64,000 nucleotides of DNA from Noviluteimonas caseinilytica (GTDB lineage: Bacteria > Pseudomonadota > Gammaproteobacteria > Xanthomonadales > Xanthomonadaceae). The notes under the pieces are model-generated. The model had not been told where the DNA came from. It searched no databases and saw nothing but the letters and a program-made list of their open reading frames with translations. Within the stretch, counting starts at the first letter, position 1, and the number at the start of each line of letters is the position of its first letter. Position numbers and translations under genes: made by a program. Positions 8,189 through 17,818 of this stretch are shown here, one piece after another. The stretch is taken from positions 124,001-188,000 of the forward strand of contig NZ_AP024545.1 of assembly GCF_018406605.1 (NCBI RefSeq). The letters run 5' to 3'.

Positions 8189-8877
8189 CACGCCGGCCAC
8201 GCAGCGGCGTCCAGCAACTGGCGCGGCGTTTCGACGAGCACGTCGCCCTGCCACGCTTGCGGATCGTCTTCGTCCAGGCGATAGCCCCACAGCGCGACGA
8301 CCGAACGCATGCGCGCAGCACGCGCGGCGGCGATGTCGCGTTCGTCGTCGCCGACGTACACGCAATCGGCGGGCGCGACGCCCATCGCGTCGGCCGCGTG
8401 CAGCAACGGCAGCGGATGCGGCTTGCGCTGCGGCAGCGTGTCGCCGCCGATCAGCACGGCGCAGCGCGTTTCCCAGCCGAGCAGCGGCATCAGCTTGCGC
8501 GCGAGGTATTCGGGTTTGTTGGTGACGATGCCCCACGCGCAGCCGTCGGCTTCGAGCGCGGCGAGCATCTCCGCGACGCCGTCGAACAGTTCGCCGTGGT
8601 GGCCGAGTTCGCGTTCGTAGATTTCGAGGAACTCGGGGATCCAGCCGTTGCGCTCGTCGGCATCGACATCGGGGAATGCGGCCGCGGCCATCGCGCGCGC
8701 GCCTTTCGACACGACCGGGCGCAACGCGTCCATCGCCATCGGGCCGCGTCCGCGCGCGGCGCGCATCGCGTTCACCGTGGCGAGCATGTCCGGCGCGCTG
8801 TCGAGCAGCGTGCCGTCCAGGTCGAACAGCACGGCGCGCGGGAAGCGGGGCGCGCTGGCTTGCTGCGATGCACTCAT
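8188..8877 (-). CDS. gph: HAD phosphatase, Gph/MupP-like
   Basis: 229 residues. HAD motif I is LFDLDGTLLDSAPD, motif II is GIVTNKPEY, and motif III/IV is RKPHPLPLL...YVGDDERDIAAARAA. It is annotated by similarity as phosphoglycolate phosphatase. In pseudomonads, however, the homologue next to ubiG is MupP, the N-acetylmuramate-6-phosphate phosphatase of peptidoglycan recycling, and the same ubiG neighbourhood is present here. The start overlaps the ubiG stop (ATGA). Which substrate it uses cannot be settled from sequence. Confidence 0.88.
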   Translation of the reverse strand: MSASQQASAPRFPRAVLFDLDGTLLDSAPDMLATVNAMRAARGRGPMAMDALRPVVSKGARAMAAAAFPDVDADERNGWIPEFLEIYERELGHHGELFDGVAEMLAALEADGCAWGIVTNKPEYLARKLMPLLGWETRCAVLIGGDTLPQRKPHPLPLLHAADAMGVAPADCVYVGDDERDIAAARAARMRSVVALWGYRLDEDDPQAWQGDVLVETPRQLLDAAAWPA

Positions 8878-9605
8878 CCGGGCTTCCGGGCGCACGCCAG
8901 GTAATTCACGTCCGTGCGGCGGCCGATGCGCGCGGCATTGCGCCAGGGTTCGTACAGCAGGCCGCTGACGTCCTCGAGTTCGAGGCCGGCGGCGCGCAGC
9001 CACGCCGAGAGTTCGGACGGCTTGATGAAATCGCGGTACTGGTGCGTGCCCTTCGGCAGGATGCGCGCGACGTATTCCGCGCCGACGATCGCCAGCGCGA
9101 ATGCGGCCGGCGTGCGGTTGAGCGTGGAGACGAACAGGCGGCCGCCGGGCTTGAGCATCGCTGCGCACGCGGACAGCACGGCGCCGGGATCCGGCACGTG
9201 CTCGAGCATTTCCATGCAGGTGATCGTGTCGAACGCTGCGGGCATGTCGGCCGCCAGCGTTTCGGCGGCGACTTCGCGATAGTCCACGCGCACGTTGGTT
9301 TCCAGGCCGTGGAGGCGCGCGACCTTCAGCAGGTCGGGCGCAAGGTCGATCGCGACCACATCGGCGCCCGCCGCGGCCATCGCTTCGCTCAGCAAGCCCG
9401 CGCCGCATCCGACGTCGAGCACGCGCGTGCCGGGCAGCGGCGCGCGTTCGGCGACGTAGGCCAGGCGCGCGGGATTCAGCGCGTGCAACGCCTTCTGCGG
9501 ACCTTCGGGATCCCACCAGCGATGCGCGAGCTCGTTGAAGCGATCGAGTTCGGCCTGGCGGAAGTTGTCGGACGAAGGGTTGTCGTCGCGCGCTGCGTCT
9601 TGCAT
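8874..9605 (-). CDS. ubiG: Ubiquinone biosynthesis O-methyltransferase UbiG
   Basis: 243 residues. SAM-dependent O-methyltransferase for both O-methylations in ubiquinone synthesis. Shows FNELAHRWWDPEGPQKALHALNPARL (the UbiG-specific region), SAM motif I VLDVGCGAGLLSEAMA, acidic motif II region VVAIDLAPDLL, and the C-terminal THQYRDFIKPSEL and NYLACARK. The 14-bp gap to the upstream deaminase gene and overlap with the phosphatase indicate one operon. Confidence 0.96.
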   Translation of the reverse strand: MQDAARDDNPSSDNFRQAELDRFNELAHRWWDPEGPQKALHALNPARLAYVAERAPLPGTRVLDVGCGAGLLSEAMAAAGADVVAIDLAPDLLKVARLHGLETNVRVDYREVAAETLAADMPAAFDTITCMEMLEHVPDPGAVLSACAAMLKPGGRLFVSTLNRTPAAFALAIVGAEYVARILPKGTHQYRDFIKPSELSAWLRAAGLELEDVSGLLYEPWRNAARIGRRTDVNYLACARKPG

Positions 9606-9619
9606 GCCGGGCTCCTGCG

Positions 9620-10951
9620 TCACGCCGTGCGTACCGTGGCGATGCGGTCGCGCCACTGGCGCGCGTTGGCGACGAGCGCATCGGTGTCCATGTCCACGAG
9701 GATGCGCTTGTCGAGCTTGCGCTGCCCCGCGATCCACACGTCGCTGACCTGGTGGCGGCCGCACGCGTACACGAGCTGCGACACCACGTGGTGCAAAGGT
9801 TGGGTTTCGAGCGCGCCGAGGTCGACGAGCACGAGGTCGGCCTGCTTGCCGGTTTCGATCGAGCCGACGAGATGGTCGAAGCCCATCGCCTTCGCACCAC
9901 CGAGCGTCGCGGCGCGCAAGGCGGCGAACGCATCCAGCGCGGATGCGTCTTCGCCGACGCCCTTCGCCAGCAACGCCGCGGTGCGCAGCTCGCCGAACAT
10001 GTCGAGGTCGTTGTTGCTCGCTGCGCCATCGGTGCCGATGGCAAGGTTGATGCCGGCGTGCGTGATCTTCGCGACCGGGCAGAAGCCGGAGGCGAGCTTG
10101 AGGTTGGATTCCGGGCAGTGCGCGATGCTCACGCCGCGTTCGGCGCACAGCGCGATTTCCGCGTCGGTGAGCTGCGTCATGTGCACGGCGATCAACCGAT
10201 CGTTGACCAGGCCGAGGCGATCCAGCCGCGCGAGCGGACGCTGGCCGTGCTGCGCCTGCGATTCGGTCACTTCGTGCGCGGTTTCGTGCACGTGGCAGTG
10301 CACCGGCACGTCGAGCTGGTCGGACAGCATGCGGATGCGTTCGAAGTTCGCGTCCGACACGGTGTACGGCGCGTGCGGCGCGAACGCGGTGGCCACCAGC
10401 GGATCGTTGCGCCACTGGTCGTGCACTTCGCCGGCGCGGTGGAAATATTCGTCCGACGTGCGCGCCCACGCGGTGGGGAAGTCGATGACGGGCAGGCCGA
10501 CGCGCGCGCGGAAACCGAACTTGCGGTACGTCGCGGCCTGCACGTCGGGGAAGAAATAGTTTTCGTTGCAGCACGTGGTGCCGCCGCGCAGCATCTCGGC
10601 GATCGCGAGCGACACGCCATCGGCAACGAAATCCGGCCCGATCACCGCGCCCTCGATCGGCCAGATGTGGCCCTGCAGCCAGTCCATCAGCGGCAGGTCG
10701 TCGGCGACGCCGCGCAGCAGCGTCATCGGGTTGTGCGTGTGCGCGTTGACCAGGCCCGGGATCAGCGCGGCATCGGGGCGCGAGACGACTTCGCGCGCTT
10801 CGAAGCGTTCGCGCGCGGCGTCGATGGGCAGGATCGCGACGATCGCGCCGTCGCGCACGGCGACGGCATGGCGCTCGAGCACCACGCCGTGCGGGACGAC
10901 CGGGACGACGTGGCCGGCTTCGACCAGCAGGTCGCAGGCTTCGCGCGTCAC
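9620..10951 (-). CDS. mtaD: TRZ/ATZ-type amidohydrolase, MtaD-like 5'-methylthioadenosine/S-adenosylhomocysteine deaminase
   Basis: 443 residues. Metal-dependent amidohydrolase with LIPGLVNAHTHNPMTLLRG (HxH), HCHVHETAHEV, MTQLTDAEIAL, IAHCPESNLKLASG and the catalytic GTDGAASNNDLDM. This pattern and the ubiG neighbourhood match 5'-methylthioadenosine/SAH deaminases, which would remove the by-product of methyltransferases such as UbiG. The GTG start overlaps the upstream stop (GTGA). Other nucleobase or guanine deaminases are less likely alternatives. Confidence 0.85.
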   Translation of the reverse strand: MTREACDLLVEAGHVVPVVPHGVVLERHAVAVRDGAIVAILPIDAARERFEAREVVSRPDAALIPGLVNAHTHNPMTLLRGVADDLPLMDWLQGHIWPIEGAVIGPDFVADGVSLAIAEMLRGGTTCCNENYFFPDVQAATYRKFGFRARVGLPVIDFPTAWARTSDEYFHRAGEVHDQWRNDPLVATAFAPHAPYTVSDANFERIRMLSDQLDVPVHCHVHETAHEVTESQAQHGQRPLARLDRLGLVNDRLIAVHMTQLTDAEIALCAERGVSIAHCPESNLKLASGFCPVAKITHAGINLAIGTDGAASNNDLDMFGELRTAALLAKGVGEDASALDAFAALRAATLGGAKAMGFDHLVGSIETGKQADLVLVDLGALETQPLHHVVSQLVYACGRHQVSDVWIAGQRKLDKRILVDMDTDALVANARQWRDRIATVRTA

Positions 10952-11202
10952 CAGACGCCGAACCCGAGCGCGTAGGTGAGCCCGAACGCGCCGGCCCCGA
11001 ACAGCAGCCACGCCAGGATCATCAGGCGCAGCGATTCGCCGTAGGACAGCGTGCGCACCTGGCCGGGGAAGATCCGCGGCAGGGTGCTGTTCCACAGCCA
11101 CAGCACCGCGCCGGCGGCCAGCAGCACGCCGACCAGCCACACCGCCAGGTACGCGGCGGGCGAATCCATGCCTTCGATCATGTTGGGCGCGGGCTGGGTC
11201 AC
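10948..11202 (-). CDS. Small two-helix membrane protein of unknown function
   Basis: 84 residues with two hydrophobic segments (about 17-38 and 60-80) separated by a polar loop IFPGQVRTLSYGES. Not recognised. Start uncertain: GTG at 11202, two bases beyond the efp stop, or an internal ATG at MIEGMD or MDSPAAY. Its stop overlaps the deaminase GTG, so it sits between efp and the mtaD/ubiG operon and is probably co-transcribed with both. Confidence 0.65.
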   Translation of the reverse strand: MTQPAPNMIEGMDSPAAYLAVWLVGVLLAAGAVLWLWNSTLPRIFPGQVRTLSYGESLRLMILAWLLFGAGAFGLTYALGFGVW

Positions 11203-11203
11203 A

Positions 11204-11770
11204 TCACTTCACGCGGCTGACGTATTCGCCCGAACGCGTGTCGACCTTGATGATCTCTTCGTTGCCGACGAACAGCGGCACGCGGACCACCGCGCCGGTC
11301 TCGAGCGTGGCCGGCTTGCCGCCGCCGCCCGAGGTGTCGCCGCGCACGCCCGGATCGGTCTCGACGATCTTCAGTTCGACGAAGTTGGGCGGGGTGACCA
11401 TGATCGGCGAGCCGTTCCACAGCGTGACCACGCATTCCTCTTCGCCCTTGAGCCACTTCTCCGCGCCGCCCATGCCGGCCTTGTCGGACTGGACCTGCTC
11501 GAAGGATTCCTGGTTCATGAAATGCCAGTACTCGCCGTCGGCGTAGAGGTACTGCATGTCGGTGTCGACCACGTCGGCCTGTTCCACGCTGTCGGTGGCC
11601 TTCATCGTCATTTCGACGACGCGGCCCGACTTGATGCTGCGGTACTTCACGCGGGTGAACGCCTGGCCCTTGCCCGGCTTGACGTATTCGGTGTCGATGA
11701 TGATGCAAGGGTCGTTGTTGACCAGGATCTTCTGTCCGGTCTTGACGTCGTTCATGCCTAGCGTGGCCAC
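11204..11770 (-). CDS. efp: Translation elongation factor P
   Basis: 188 residues, the standard three-domain length. EF-P relieves ribosome stalling at polyproline. The modification loop is KPGKGQAF with Lys34, the residue beta-lysylated in the EpmA/EpmB system, in agreement with the divergent epmB gene 88 bp away. The C-terminal VRVPLFVGNEEIIKVDTRSGEYVSR is canonical. Confidence 0.98.
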   Translation of the reverse strand: MATLGMNDVKTGQKILVNNDPCIIIDTEYVKPGKGQAFTRVKYRSIKSGRVVEMTMKATDSVEQADVVDTDMQYLYADGEYWHFMNQESFEQVQSDKAGMGGAEKWLKGEEECVVTLWNGSPIMVTPPNFVELKIVETDPGVRGDTSGGGGKPATLETGAVVRVPLFVGNEEIIKVDTRSGEYVSRVK

Positions 11771-11858
11771 GGTGGTGCTCCTGTTGCGAATGTGTGCGAG
11801 GGCCGGCCGGGCCGCGATCGGCGGCTAGAATGGCGGGCTCTGAAGCGACTAGCCCGGC

Positions 11859-12875
11859 ATGATACCCGCCCCACCCCTTCCCCTGCAGCCGCTGCCTGCC
11901 CCCGCCGGCTGGCAACGGCAATTGCGCGATGCGGTCCGCGACCCGCGGGAACTGCTGTCGATGCTCGGGCTGGAGGCGCTGTCGGCGCGGATCTCCGATG
12001 CGGCCGCAGCGCAGTTCCCGCTGCGGGTGCCGCGGGCGTTCGTGGCGCGCATGCGGGCCGGCGATCCGCGCGATCCGCTGCTGCGGCAGGTGCTGCCGCT
12101 GGATGACGAGGACCGCCTGGTCCCCGGCTTCGGCCTGGATGCCGTCGGCGACCTCGCCGCGCGCACCGCGCACGGCGTGCTGCAGAAGTACCGGGGGCGC
12201 GCGTTGCTCGTCGCCACGGGGAGTTGCGCGGTGCATTGCCGCTACTGCTTCCGCCGCCATTTCGACTACGCCGGCGACACCGCGGCGGCGAACGGTTGGC
12301 GCGAGGCCGTGGCCCGCATCGCGGAAGATCCGGGCGTGGAGGAAGTGATCCTGTCCGGCGGCGATCCGTGGACGCTGGCCACCCACAAGCTGGCCGAACT
12401 GACCGATGCACTGGCCGCGATCCCGCACCTGCGCCGCCTGCGCGTGCACACGCGCCTGCCGATCGTGCTGCCCGCGCGCGTGGACGCCGACCTCGTCGCC
12501 TGGCTGCGCGCCCTGCCCTGGCCGGTGACGGTGGTGGTGCACGCCAACCACGCCCATGAATTCGATGGCGAGGTGGACGAAGCCCTCGCGCGCCTGCGCG
12601 AGGCCGGCGCGCTGCTCCTCAACCAGGCCGTGCTGCTGCACGGGGTCAACGATTCGGTGGACGCACTGGCCGCGCTTTCCGAGCGGGGCCTGGCCGCCGG
12701 CGTGCTGCCCTACTACCTGCACCAGTTGGACCGGGTGCAGGGCACGGCCCATTTCGAGGTCGACGACGCCACCGCGATCGCCCTGCACCGGGCCCTCGCC
12801 GCGCGGGTGTCGGGGTACCTCGTGCCGCGCCTGGTCCGTGAACTGCCCGGCGATCCGGGCAAGCGACCCCTCTGA
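11859..12875 (+). CDS. epmB: EF-P beta-lysylation protein EpmB (lysine 2,3-aminomutase-like)
   Basis: 338 residues. Radical SAM enzyme converting alpha-lysine to (R)-beta-lysine for attachment to EF-P. The CxxxCxxC cluster motif is C123-AVH-C127-RY-C130 followed by FRRHF; further motifs are EVILSGGDPW and the substrate/PLP region of KAM-type enzymes (LYNQ-like LLNQAVLLHGVNDS). The gene is divergent from efp with an 88-bp shared promoter region. An EpmA ligase is expected elsewhere on the chromosome. Confidence 0.95.
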   Translation: MIPAPPLPLQPLPAPAGWQRQLRDAVRDPRELLSMLGLEALSARISDAAAAQFPLRVPRAFVARMRAGDPRDPLLRQVLPLDDEDRLVPGFGLDAVGDLAARTAHGVLQKYRGRALLVATGSCAVHCRYCFRRHFDYAGDTAAANGWREAVARIAEDPGVEEVILSGGDPWTLATHKLAELTDALAAIPHLRRLRVHTRLPIVLPARVDADLVAWLRALPWPVTVVVHANHAHEFDGEVDEALARLREAGALLLNQAVLLHGVNDSVDALAALSERGLAAGVLPYYLHQLDRVQGTAHFEVDDATAIALHRALAARVSGYLVPRLVRELPGDPGKRPL

Positions 12876-13037
12876 ACGGACGCGGGCGCATGGACCGCAA
12901 GCCACCATTCGTGCCATAAGTGCATCCGTTCGTCGTCGGGAAACGTTTGCATGGGCGTGAGCCCTGCGAACCACCCCGCGACCGTCGTCCCGCCGAAGGA
13001 GAGGCGGACCGGGCCGACCCGATCAAGAGAGAGACGG

Positions 13038-15116
13038 ATGCGAGTCAAACAGGACAGCGTGCTGCGGCTGCTGATCGTCGACGACAGTGTCGAAGCAGCG
13101 GAGGCCATCGCCAGTGGCCTGCGCAATGCCGGCATCGCCGTGCGCGCAGCGCGCCCCGAATCCGAGGCCGAGCTGCCCGCCCTGCTGGGCGGCGCGCTCG
13201 ACATCGCCATCGTCGCCCGCGAAGCCAAGTCGCCCACGCTGGCGGCGGTCATGCAGGCGCTCGATGCCAGCGGCAAGGACGTGCCCGTGCTGATGGTGGT
13301 CGACACCGTCGACGACACCACCCTGCTGCAGGCCCAGGAACGCGGCGTGCGCGGCCTGGTGCTGCGCGGCCGGGCGCCGCACCTGCTCGGCACCGTGCGC
13401 GCCGAATGGGCCGACCTGGAAGCGCGTCGCGCGCAGCGCCTGCTCGAAGCGCAGGTGCGCGAGACCGAACGCCGCTGCGACGCACTCATCGAATCCTCGC
13501 GCGACCCCATCGCCTACGTGCACGAAGGCATGCACATCCGCGCGAACGCGGCGTACCTGGAGATGTTCGGCTTCGACGACTTCGAGGACCTCGAAGGCAT
13601 GTCGCTGCTCGACCTGGTCGCGTCCAAGGACGTGGCCGACTTCAAGACGCTGCTCAAGAAGCTGTCGAAGGGCGAGACGCCCCCGCCGCGCTACGAACTG
13701 GAAGCGCGCGACCAGGAAGGCAACAGCTTCCCGGCGGTCATGGAATTCACGCCCGCCTTCTACGAAGGCGAGCCGTGCGTGCAGATCGTGTTCCGCCGCC
13801 AGGAAACCGACCCCGAACTCGCGCGGGAAGTCGAAGAGCTGCGCCAGCGCGACCAGGCGACCGGCCTGCTCAACCGTGCCACGTTCCTGCAGACCCTCGA
13901 GACCGCGGTGGCCGGCACGGCGCAGAGCGGCGCGCACCACGCGTTGCTGCTGGTGGAGCCCGATCACTTCGTCAAGCTGCTGCAGGAAATCGGCCTGGCG
14001 GCGGCGGACGACCTGATCGCCGCGCTCGCCGACCGCCTGCGCAGCGCGTTGCGCGACGACGACGTCGCGGCGCGCTTCGGCGAACACCAGTTCGCGGTGC
14101 TGTCGCGCAACAGCGACCACCAGAGCACGGTGGAGCTGGCCGAACGCATGCGCTCGGCGTTCGCCGACCACGTGTTCGCGGTGGGCGAGCGTTCGCTCAG
14201 CGCCACGGTGAGCATCGGTGGCGTGCAGATCGGCGAGAAGATCGCTTCGGTGACGCAAGTGCTCGCCAAGGCGAGCCAGGGCGTGCAGTCGTCGGTGGGC
14301 GTGGGCGGCAACCGCGCCGACATCTTCGACCCGGGCGCGGTGGATCGCGCGGAAGAAGAACGCATGCGCGCGTGGGTCGAGCGCATCCGCACGGCGGTGG
14401 ACGGCGATGGCTTCGTGCTGCATTACCAGCCGGTCATCAGCCTGCACGGCGACGAAGGCGAAACCTACGAATCGCTGCTGCGCCTGCGCGGCGCGAACGA
14501 AGGCGAGCTGGTGCCGCCGCAGATGTTCCTGCCGATCGCCGAAGAGCACGGCCTGCTGTGGGAAATCGACCGCTGGGTGGTGGGCCGCGCGATCCAGGTG
14601 ATCGCCGAGCGCGCGCGCCTGCGGAAAGAAACCACGATGCTGGTCAAGATCACCCAGGCCTCGCTGCAGGACGACACGCTGGCGCGCTACATCGGCGAAC
14701 AGCTGGCCGTGCACAAGGTGCCGGGCTCGCGCCTGGTGCTGCAGTTGCCGGAGTCCAAGGTGTTCACGCACCTCAAGCAGGCCCAGGCGTTCCGCGCCGC
14801 GGTGGCCGCCTTCGGCACGCGCGTGGGGCTGGAGCAGTTCGGCACGGGCCTCAACTCGTTCCAGCTGATGCAGCACTTCGAACCGGCGCTGGTGAAGATC
14901 GATCGCGCCTTCATCCAGGACCTGGCGTCCAACCCGGAAAACCAGGCGAAGATCCGCGAGATGAGCGCGCGCGTGGCGGAAACGGGTGCGCAGACCATCG
15001 CCGAGTTCGTGCAGGACGCCGGCAGCATGACGTTCCTGTTCTCCAGCGGCGTGGATTTCGTGCAGGGGCATTTCCTGGCAGCCGCGGGTCCCGAGATGGA
15101 TTACGAATTCCAGTAA
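13038..15116 (+). CDS. fimX: FimX-like REC-PAS-GGDEF-EAL c-di-GMP receptor
   Basis: 692 residues. N-terminal receiver-like domain (LRLLIVDDSVEAAEAI) with no good phospho-acceptor context, a PAS domain (about 155-280), a degenerate GGDEF domain (FGEHQF at the active site) and a degenerate EAL domain (ESLLRLR in place of EALLR) ending in FVQGHFLAA. This layout with two inactive output domains is that of FimX, which binds c-di-GMP and acts with PilZ and PilB in type IV pilus assembly and twitching. The ATG at 13038 follows a purine-rich AGAGAGAGACGG. An upstream in-frame ATG at 12951 lacks support. Confidence 0.82.
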   Translation: MRVKQDSVLRLLIVDDSVEAAEAIASGLRNAGIAVRAARPESEAELPALLGGALDIAIVAREAKSPTLAAVMQALDASGKDVPVLMVVDTVDDTTLLQAQERGVRGLVLRGRAPHLLGTVRAEWADLEARRAQRLLEAQVRETERRCDALIESSRDPIAYVHEGMHIRANAAYLEMFGFDDFEDLEGMSLLDLVASKDVADFKTLLKKLSKGETPPPRYELEARDQEGNSFPAVMEFTPAFYEGEPCVQIVFRRQETDPELAREVEELRQRDQATGLLNRATFLQTLETAVAGTAQSGAHHALLLVEPDHFVKLLQEIGLAAADDLIAALADRLRSALRDDDVAARFGEHQFAVLSRNSDHQSTVELAERMRSAFADHVFAVGERSLSATVSIGGVQIGEKIASVTQVLAKASQGVQSSVGVGGNRADIFDPGAVDRAEEERMRAWVERIRTAVDGDGFVLHYQPVISLHGDEGETYESLLRLRGANEGELVPPQMFLPIAEEHGLLWEIDRWVVGRAIQVIAERARLRKETTMLVKITQASLQDDTLARYIGEQLAVHKVPGSRLVLQLPESKVFTHLKQAQAFRAAVAAFGTRVGLEQFGTGLNSFQLMQHFEPALVKIDRAFIQDLASNPENQAKIREMSARVAETGAQTIAEFVQDAGSMTFLFSSGVDFVQGHFLAAAGPEMDYEFQ

Positions 15117-15135
15117 TCCATCGCACGCTGCAACG

Positions 15136-15166
15136 AAAAAGCCCGCCTTCCGGCGGGCTTCTTGTT
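15136..15166. terminator. Bidirectional terminator between fimX and htpX
   Basis: AAAAA-GCCCGCC-TTCC-GGCGGGC-TTCTTGTTT: a perfect 7-bp GC stem flanked by A-run and T-run, serving both convergent genes. Confidence 0.9.
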
Positions 15167-16071
15167 TACGCGACGACACCCTGTCGCACGTCGCCGGAAT
15201 TCGGCTGCCAGTTCCGCAGCGCTTCGATGCGTTCCTCCAGCGGCGGATGGCTGAGGAACAGGCGCTTCAACCCGTGCCCCACGCCGCCGCTGATGCCGAA
15301 CGCGGCCACCTGCTTCGGCAGCGTGCTCGCGCCGTAGGTCTGCGACAGGCGCTGCAACGCGGCGACCATCTTGTCGCGGCCGGCCAGCGTGGCGCCGCCG
15401 GCGTCGGCGCGGAATTCGCGATGACGCGAGAACCACATCGCGATCATGCTGGCGAACAGGCCGAACACCATGTCGAGCACGAACACGGTGACGAAATAGC
15501 CGATGCCGCCACCGCCGCTGTCGCGACCGCCGCTGAGGTAGCCGTCGATCACGCGGCCGACCACGCGCGAAAGCACGATCACGAAGGTGTTCAGCACGCC
15601 CTGCAGCAAGGCCATCGTGACCATGTCGCCGTTGGCGACGTGGCTGACTTCATGGCCCAGCACCGCTTCGGCTTCGTCGCGCTCCATGGCGCGCAGCAGG
15701 CCGGTGGAGACGGCGACCAGCGCCTTGTTGCGGTTGGCGCCGGTGGCGAAGGCGTTGATTTCCGGCGCGTCGTAGACGGCGACTTCCGGCATGCCGATGC
15801 CGGCGGCCTGCGCCTGGCGGCGCACGGTGTCGACGAGCCAGCGTTCGGTTTCGTTGCGCGGCTGGTCGATGACGTGGGCGCCGGTGGTGCGCTTGGCGAT
15901 CCACTTCGACGACAGCAGGGAGATGATCGACCCGCCGAAACCGAAGACCGCGGCCATCACCAGCAGGCCGGCCATGCTCGAGGGATTGAGGCCCAGCACC
16001 GACATCACGATGCTCAACAGCGCGAGGACGGCGAGGTTGGTGGCGAGGAACAGGGCGACGCGCTTGAACAT
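15166..16071 (-). CDS. htpX: Protease HtpX
   Basis: 301 residues. Inner-membrane M48 zinc protease of the membrane-protein quality-control response. Four hydrophobic stretches; zinc motif HEVSH within EAEAVLGHEVSHVANGDMVTMAL, third ligand region SRHREFRADAGGA. The start MFKRVALFLATNLAV is typical; the longer upstream ORF extension is not used. Convergent with fimX and divergent from gluQ. Confidence 0.96.
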   Translation of the reverse strand: MFKRVALFLATNLAVLALLSIVMSVLGLNPSSMAGLLVMAAVFGFGGSIISLLSSKWIAKRTTGAHVIDQPRNETERWLVDTVRRQAQAAGIGMPEVAVYDAPEINAFATGANRNKALVAVSTGLLRAMERDEAEAVLGHEVSHVANGDMVTMALLQGVLNTFVIVLSRVVGRVIDGYLSGGRDSGGGGIGYFVTVFVLDMVFGLFASMIAMWFSRHREFRADAGGATLAGRDKMVAALQRLSQTYGASTLPKQVAAFGISGGVGHGLKRLFLSHPPLEERIEALRNWQPNSGDVRQGVVA

Positions 16072-16145
16072 GGCGGGGGTCCTGGCCGCCGGGGGTCGCG
16101 GCCGTGGTCGAAAACTGAGGCGCGGGCCGGTTAAATTCAAGTCGA

Positions 16146-17048
16146 ATGTTCACCGACACCCACGTCCGCGGGCGCTTCGCGCCCTCGCCCACCGGCCCGC
16201 TGCATCCGGGGTCGCTGCTGGCTGCGCTCGGCAGTTGGTTGTTCGCGCACCATGCGCGGGGCGCGTGGCTGGTGCGCGTGGAGGACATCGATCCGCCGCG
16301 CGAACAGGCGGGCGCGATCGACCACCAACTGCGCACCCTCGCCGCCTTCGGCTTCACGCCGGACGAGGCCGTGCTGTACCAGTCGACGCGCGATGCCGCC
16401 TACGCCGAGGCGCTCGGGCAACTCATCGATGCCGGCACCGCGTTCGAATGCTGGTGCAGCCGCACCGACCTTGCGCCCGCCGGCGGTATCCACCACGCCT
16501 GCGTAGCGGGCCCGCAGCCCGGCCGCACGCCCGCGGTGCGGCTGCGCGTGCCGGCGGGGACGCACGTTGCGTTCGACGACGCGATCCAGGGTCGCGTGGT
16601 GCAGGACGTCAGCGCGGAGGTCGGCGATTTCGTGCTGCGTCGCGCCGATGGCTTGTGGGCTTACCAGCTCGCCGTGGTCGTCGACGACGCCGCGCAAGGC
16701 ATCACCGACATCGTCCGCGGCGCCGACCTGCTCGACTCCACGCCGCGGCAGATCGTCCTCCAGCGCGCGCTCGGCCTGCCGACGCCGCGCTACGCGCATT
16801 TGCCGCTGGTCGTCGACGACGCAGGCCGAAAGCTCTCGAAATCGCAGGCGGCCTTGCCGATCGATGCGGCCGATCCGCTCCCGGCCTTGCGCTTCGCGTG
16901 GGCCGCGCTCGGCCAGTCGCCGGCCGCACTGGCCGATTGCGCCTCGCCAGGGGCTGCATTGGCGGCCGCACTGGTCGAGTTCGATCCCTCACGCATCCCT
17001 TCGCGCTCCATTGCACTGCACAACGCCACTGTCGCATCCGACGCCTAG
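16146..17048 (+). CDS. gluQ: Glutamyl-Q tRNA(Asp) synthetase
   Basis: 300 residues. A truncated GluRS paralogue lacking the anticodon-binding domain that glutamylates queuosine in tRNA-Asp. Shows RGRFAPSPTGPLHPGSL (HIGH region reads HPGS), zinc-site cysteines in CWCSRTDLAP and HHAC, and the KMSKS equivalent RKLSKSQ. Length and the absence of a C-terminal domain exclude the housekeeping GltX. Start ATG 75 bp from the divergent htpX start. Confidence 0.94.
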   Translation: MFTDTHVRGRFAPSPTGPLHPGSLLAALGSWLFAHHARGAWLVRVEDIDPPREQAGAIDHQLRTLAAFGFTPDEAVLYQSTRDAAYAEALGQLIDAGTAFECWCSRTDLAPAGGIHHACVAGPQPGRTPAVRLRVPAGTHVAFDDAIQGRVVQDVSAEVGDFVLRRADGLWAYQLAVVVDDAAQGITDIVRGADLLDSTPRQIVLQRALGLPTPRYAHLPLVVDDAGRKLSKSQAALPIDAADPLPALRFAWAALGQSPAALADCASPGAALAAALVEFDPSRIPSRSIALHNATVASDA

Positions 17049-17077
17049 ACTCGGGCGAACTGCAAAGGGAGAGGCAC

Positions 17078-17818
17078 ATGAGCGCAAAAATAGCGTTGGT
17101 GACAGGCGGCACGGGCGGGATCGGCACGGCCATCTGCAAGCGGTTGGCGCTCGCCGGCCACCGCGTGGCGACCAACTACCGCAATGAAGAGAAAGCCCGC
17201 GAGTGGCAGGAAAAGCTGCGCGGCGAAGGCCTGGACATCGCGCTGGCGAAGGGCGACGTGGCCTCGGCCGACGATGCCGCCGCGATGGTCCAGGAGGTCG
17301 AACGCCAGCTCGGGCCCGTCGACATCCTGGTGAACAACGCGGGCATCACGCGCGACACCACCTTCCACAAGATGACCTCGCAGCAGTGGACCGAGGTGAT
17401 CTGCACCAACCTCAATTCCTGCTTCAACGTCACGCGCCCGGTGATCGAAGGCATGCGCGCCCGCAAGTGGGGCCGCATCGTGCAGATCGCCTCGATCAAC
17501 GGCCAGAAGGGCCAGTACGGCCAGGCCAACTACGCCGCCGCGAAGGCCGGCATGCACGGCTTCACGATCTCGCTGGCGCAGGAGAACGCGAAGTTCGGCA
17601 TCACCGTCAACACCGTTTCGCCCGGCTACATCGGCACCGACATGGTCATGGCCGTGCCGGAGGACGTGCGCAACAAGATCGTCGCGCAGATCCCGACCGG
17701 CCGCCTCGGCGAGCCCGACGAGATCGCCTACGCCGTGTCGTTCTTCCTGCCGGACGAAGCCGGCTGGATCACCGGCGCCAACCTGTCCGCCAACGGCGGC
17801 CAATACATGGGTTGGTAA
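17078..17818 (+). CDS. phbB: Acetoacetyl-CoA reductase (copy 1)
   Basis: 246 residues. NADPH-dependent short-chain dehydrogenase reducing acetoacetyl-CoA to (R)-3-hydroxybutyryl-CoA for polyhydroxyalkanoate synthesis. Cofactor motif TGGTGGIG, NNAG motif, catalytic S-I-N-G-Q-K-G...Y-A-A-A-K (YxxxK), and the PhaB-type ending GANLSANGGQYMGW. AAGGGAGAGG precedes the ATG. Followed by phaR and a second reductase, which supports the PHA role. Confidence 0.9.
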   Translation: MSAKIALVTGGTGGIGTAICKRLALAGHRVATNYRNEEKAREWQEKLRGEGLDIALAKGDVASADDAAAMVQEVERQLGPVDILVNNAGITRDTTFHKMTSQQWTEVICTNLNSCFNVTRPVIEGMRARKWGRIVQIASINGQKGQYGQANYAAAKAGMHGFTISLAQENAKFGITVNTVSPGYIGTDMVMAVPEDVRNKIVAQIPTGRLGEPDEIAYAVSFFLPDEAGWITGANLSANGGQYMGW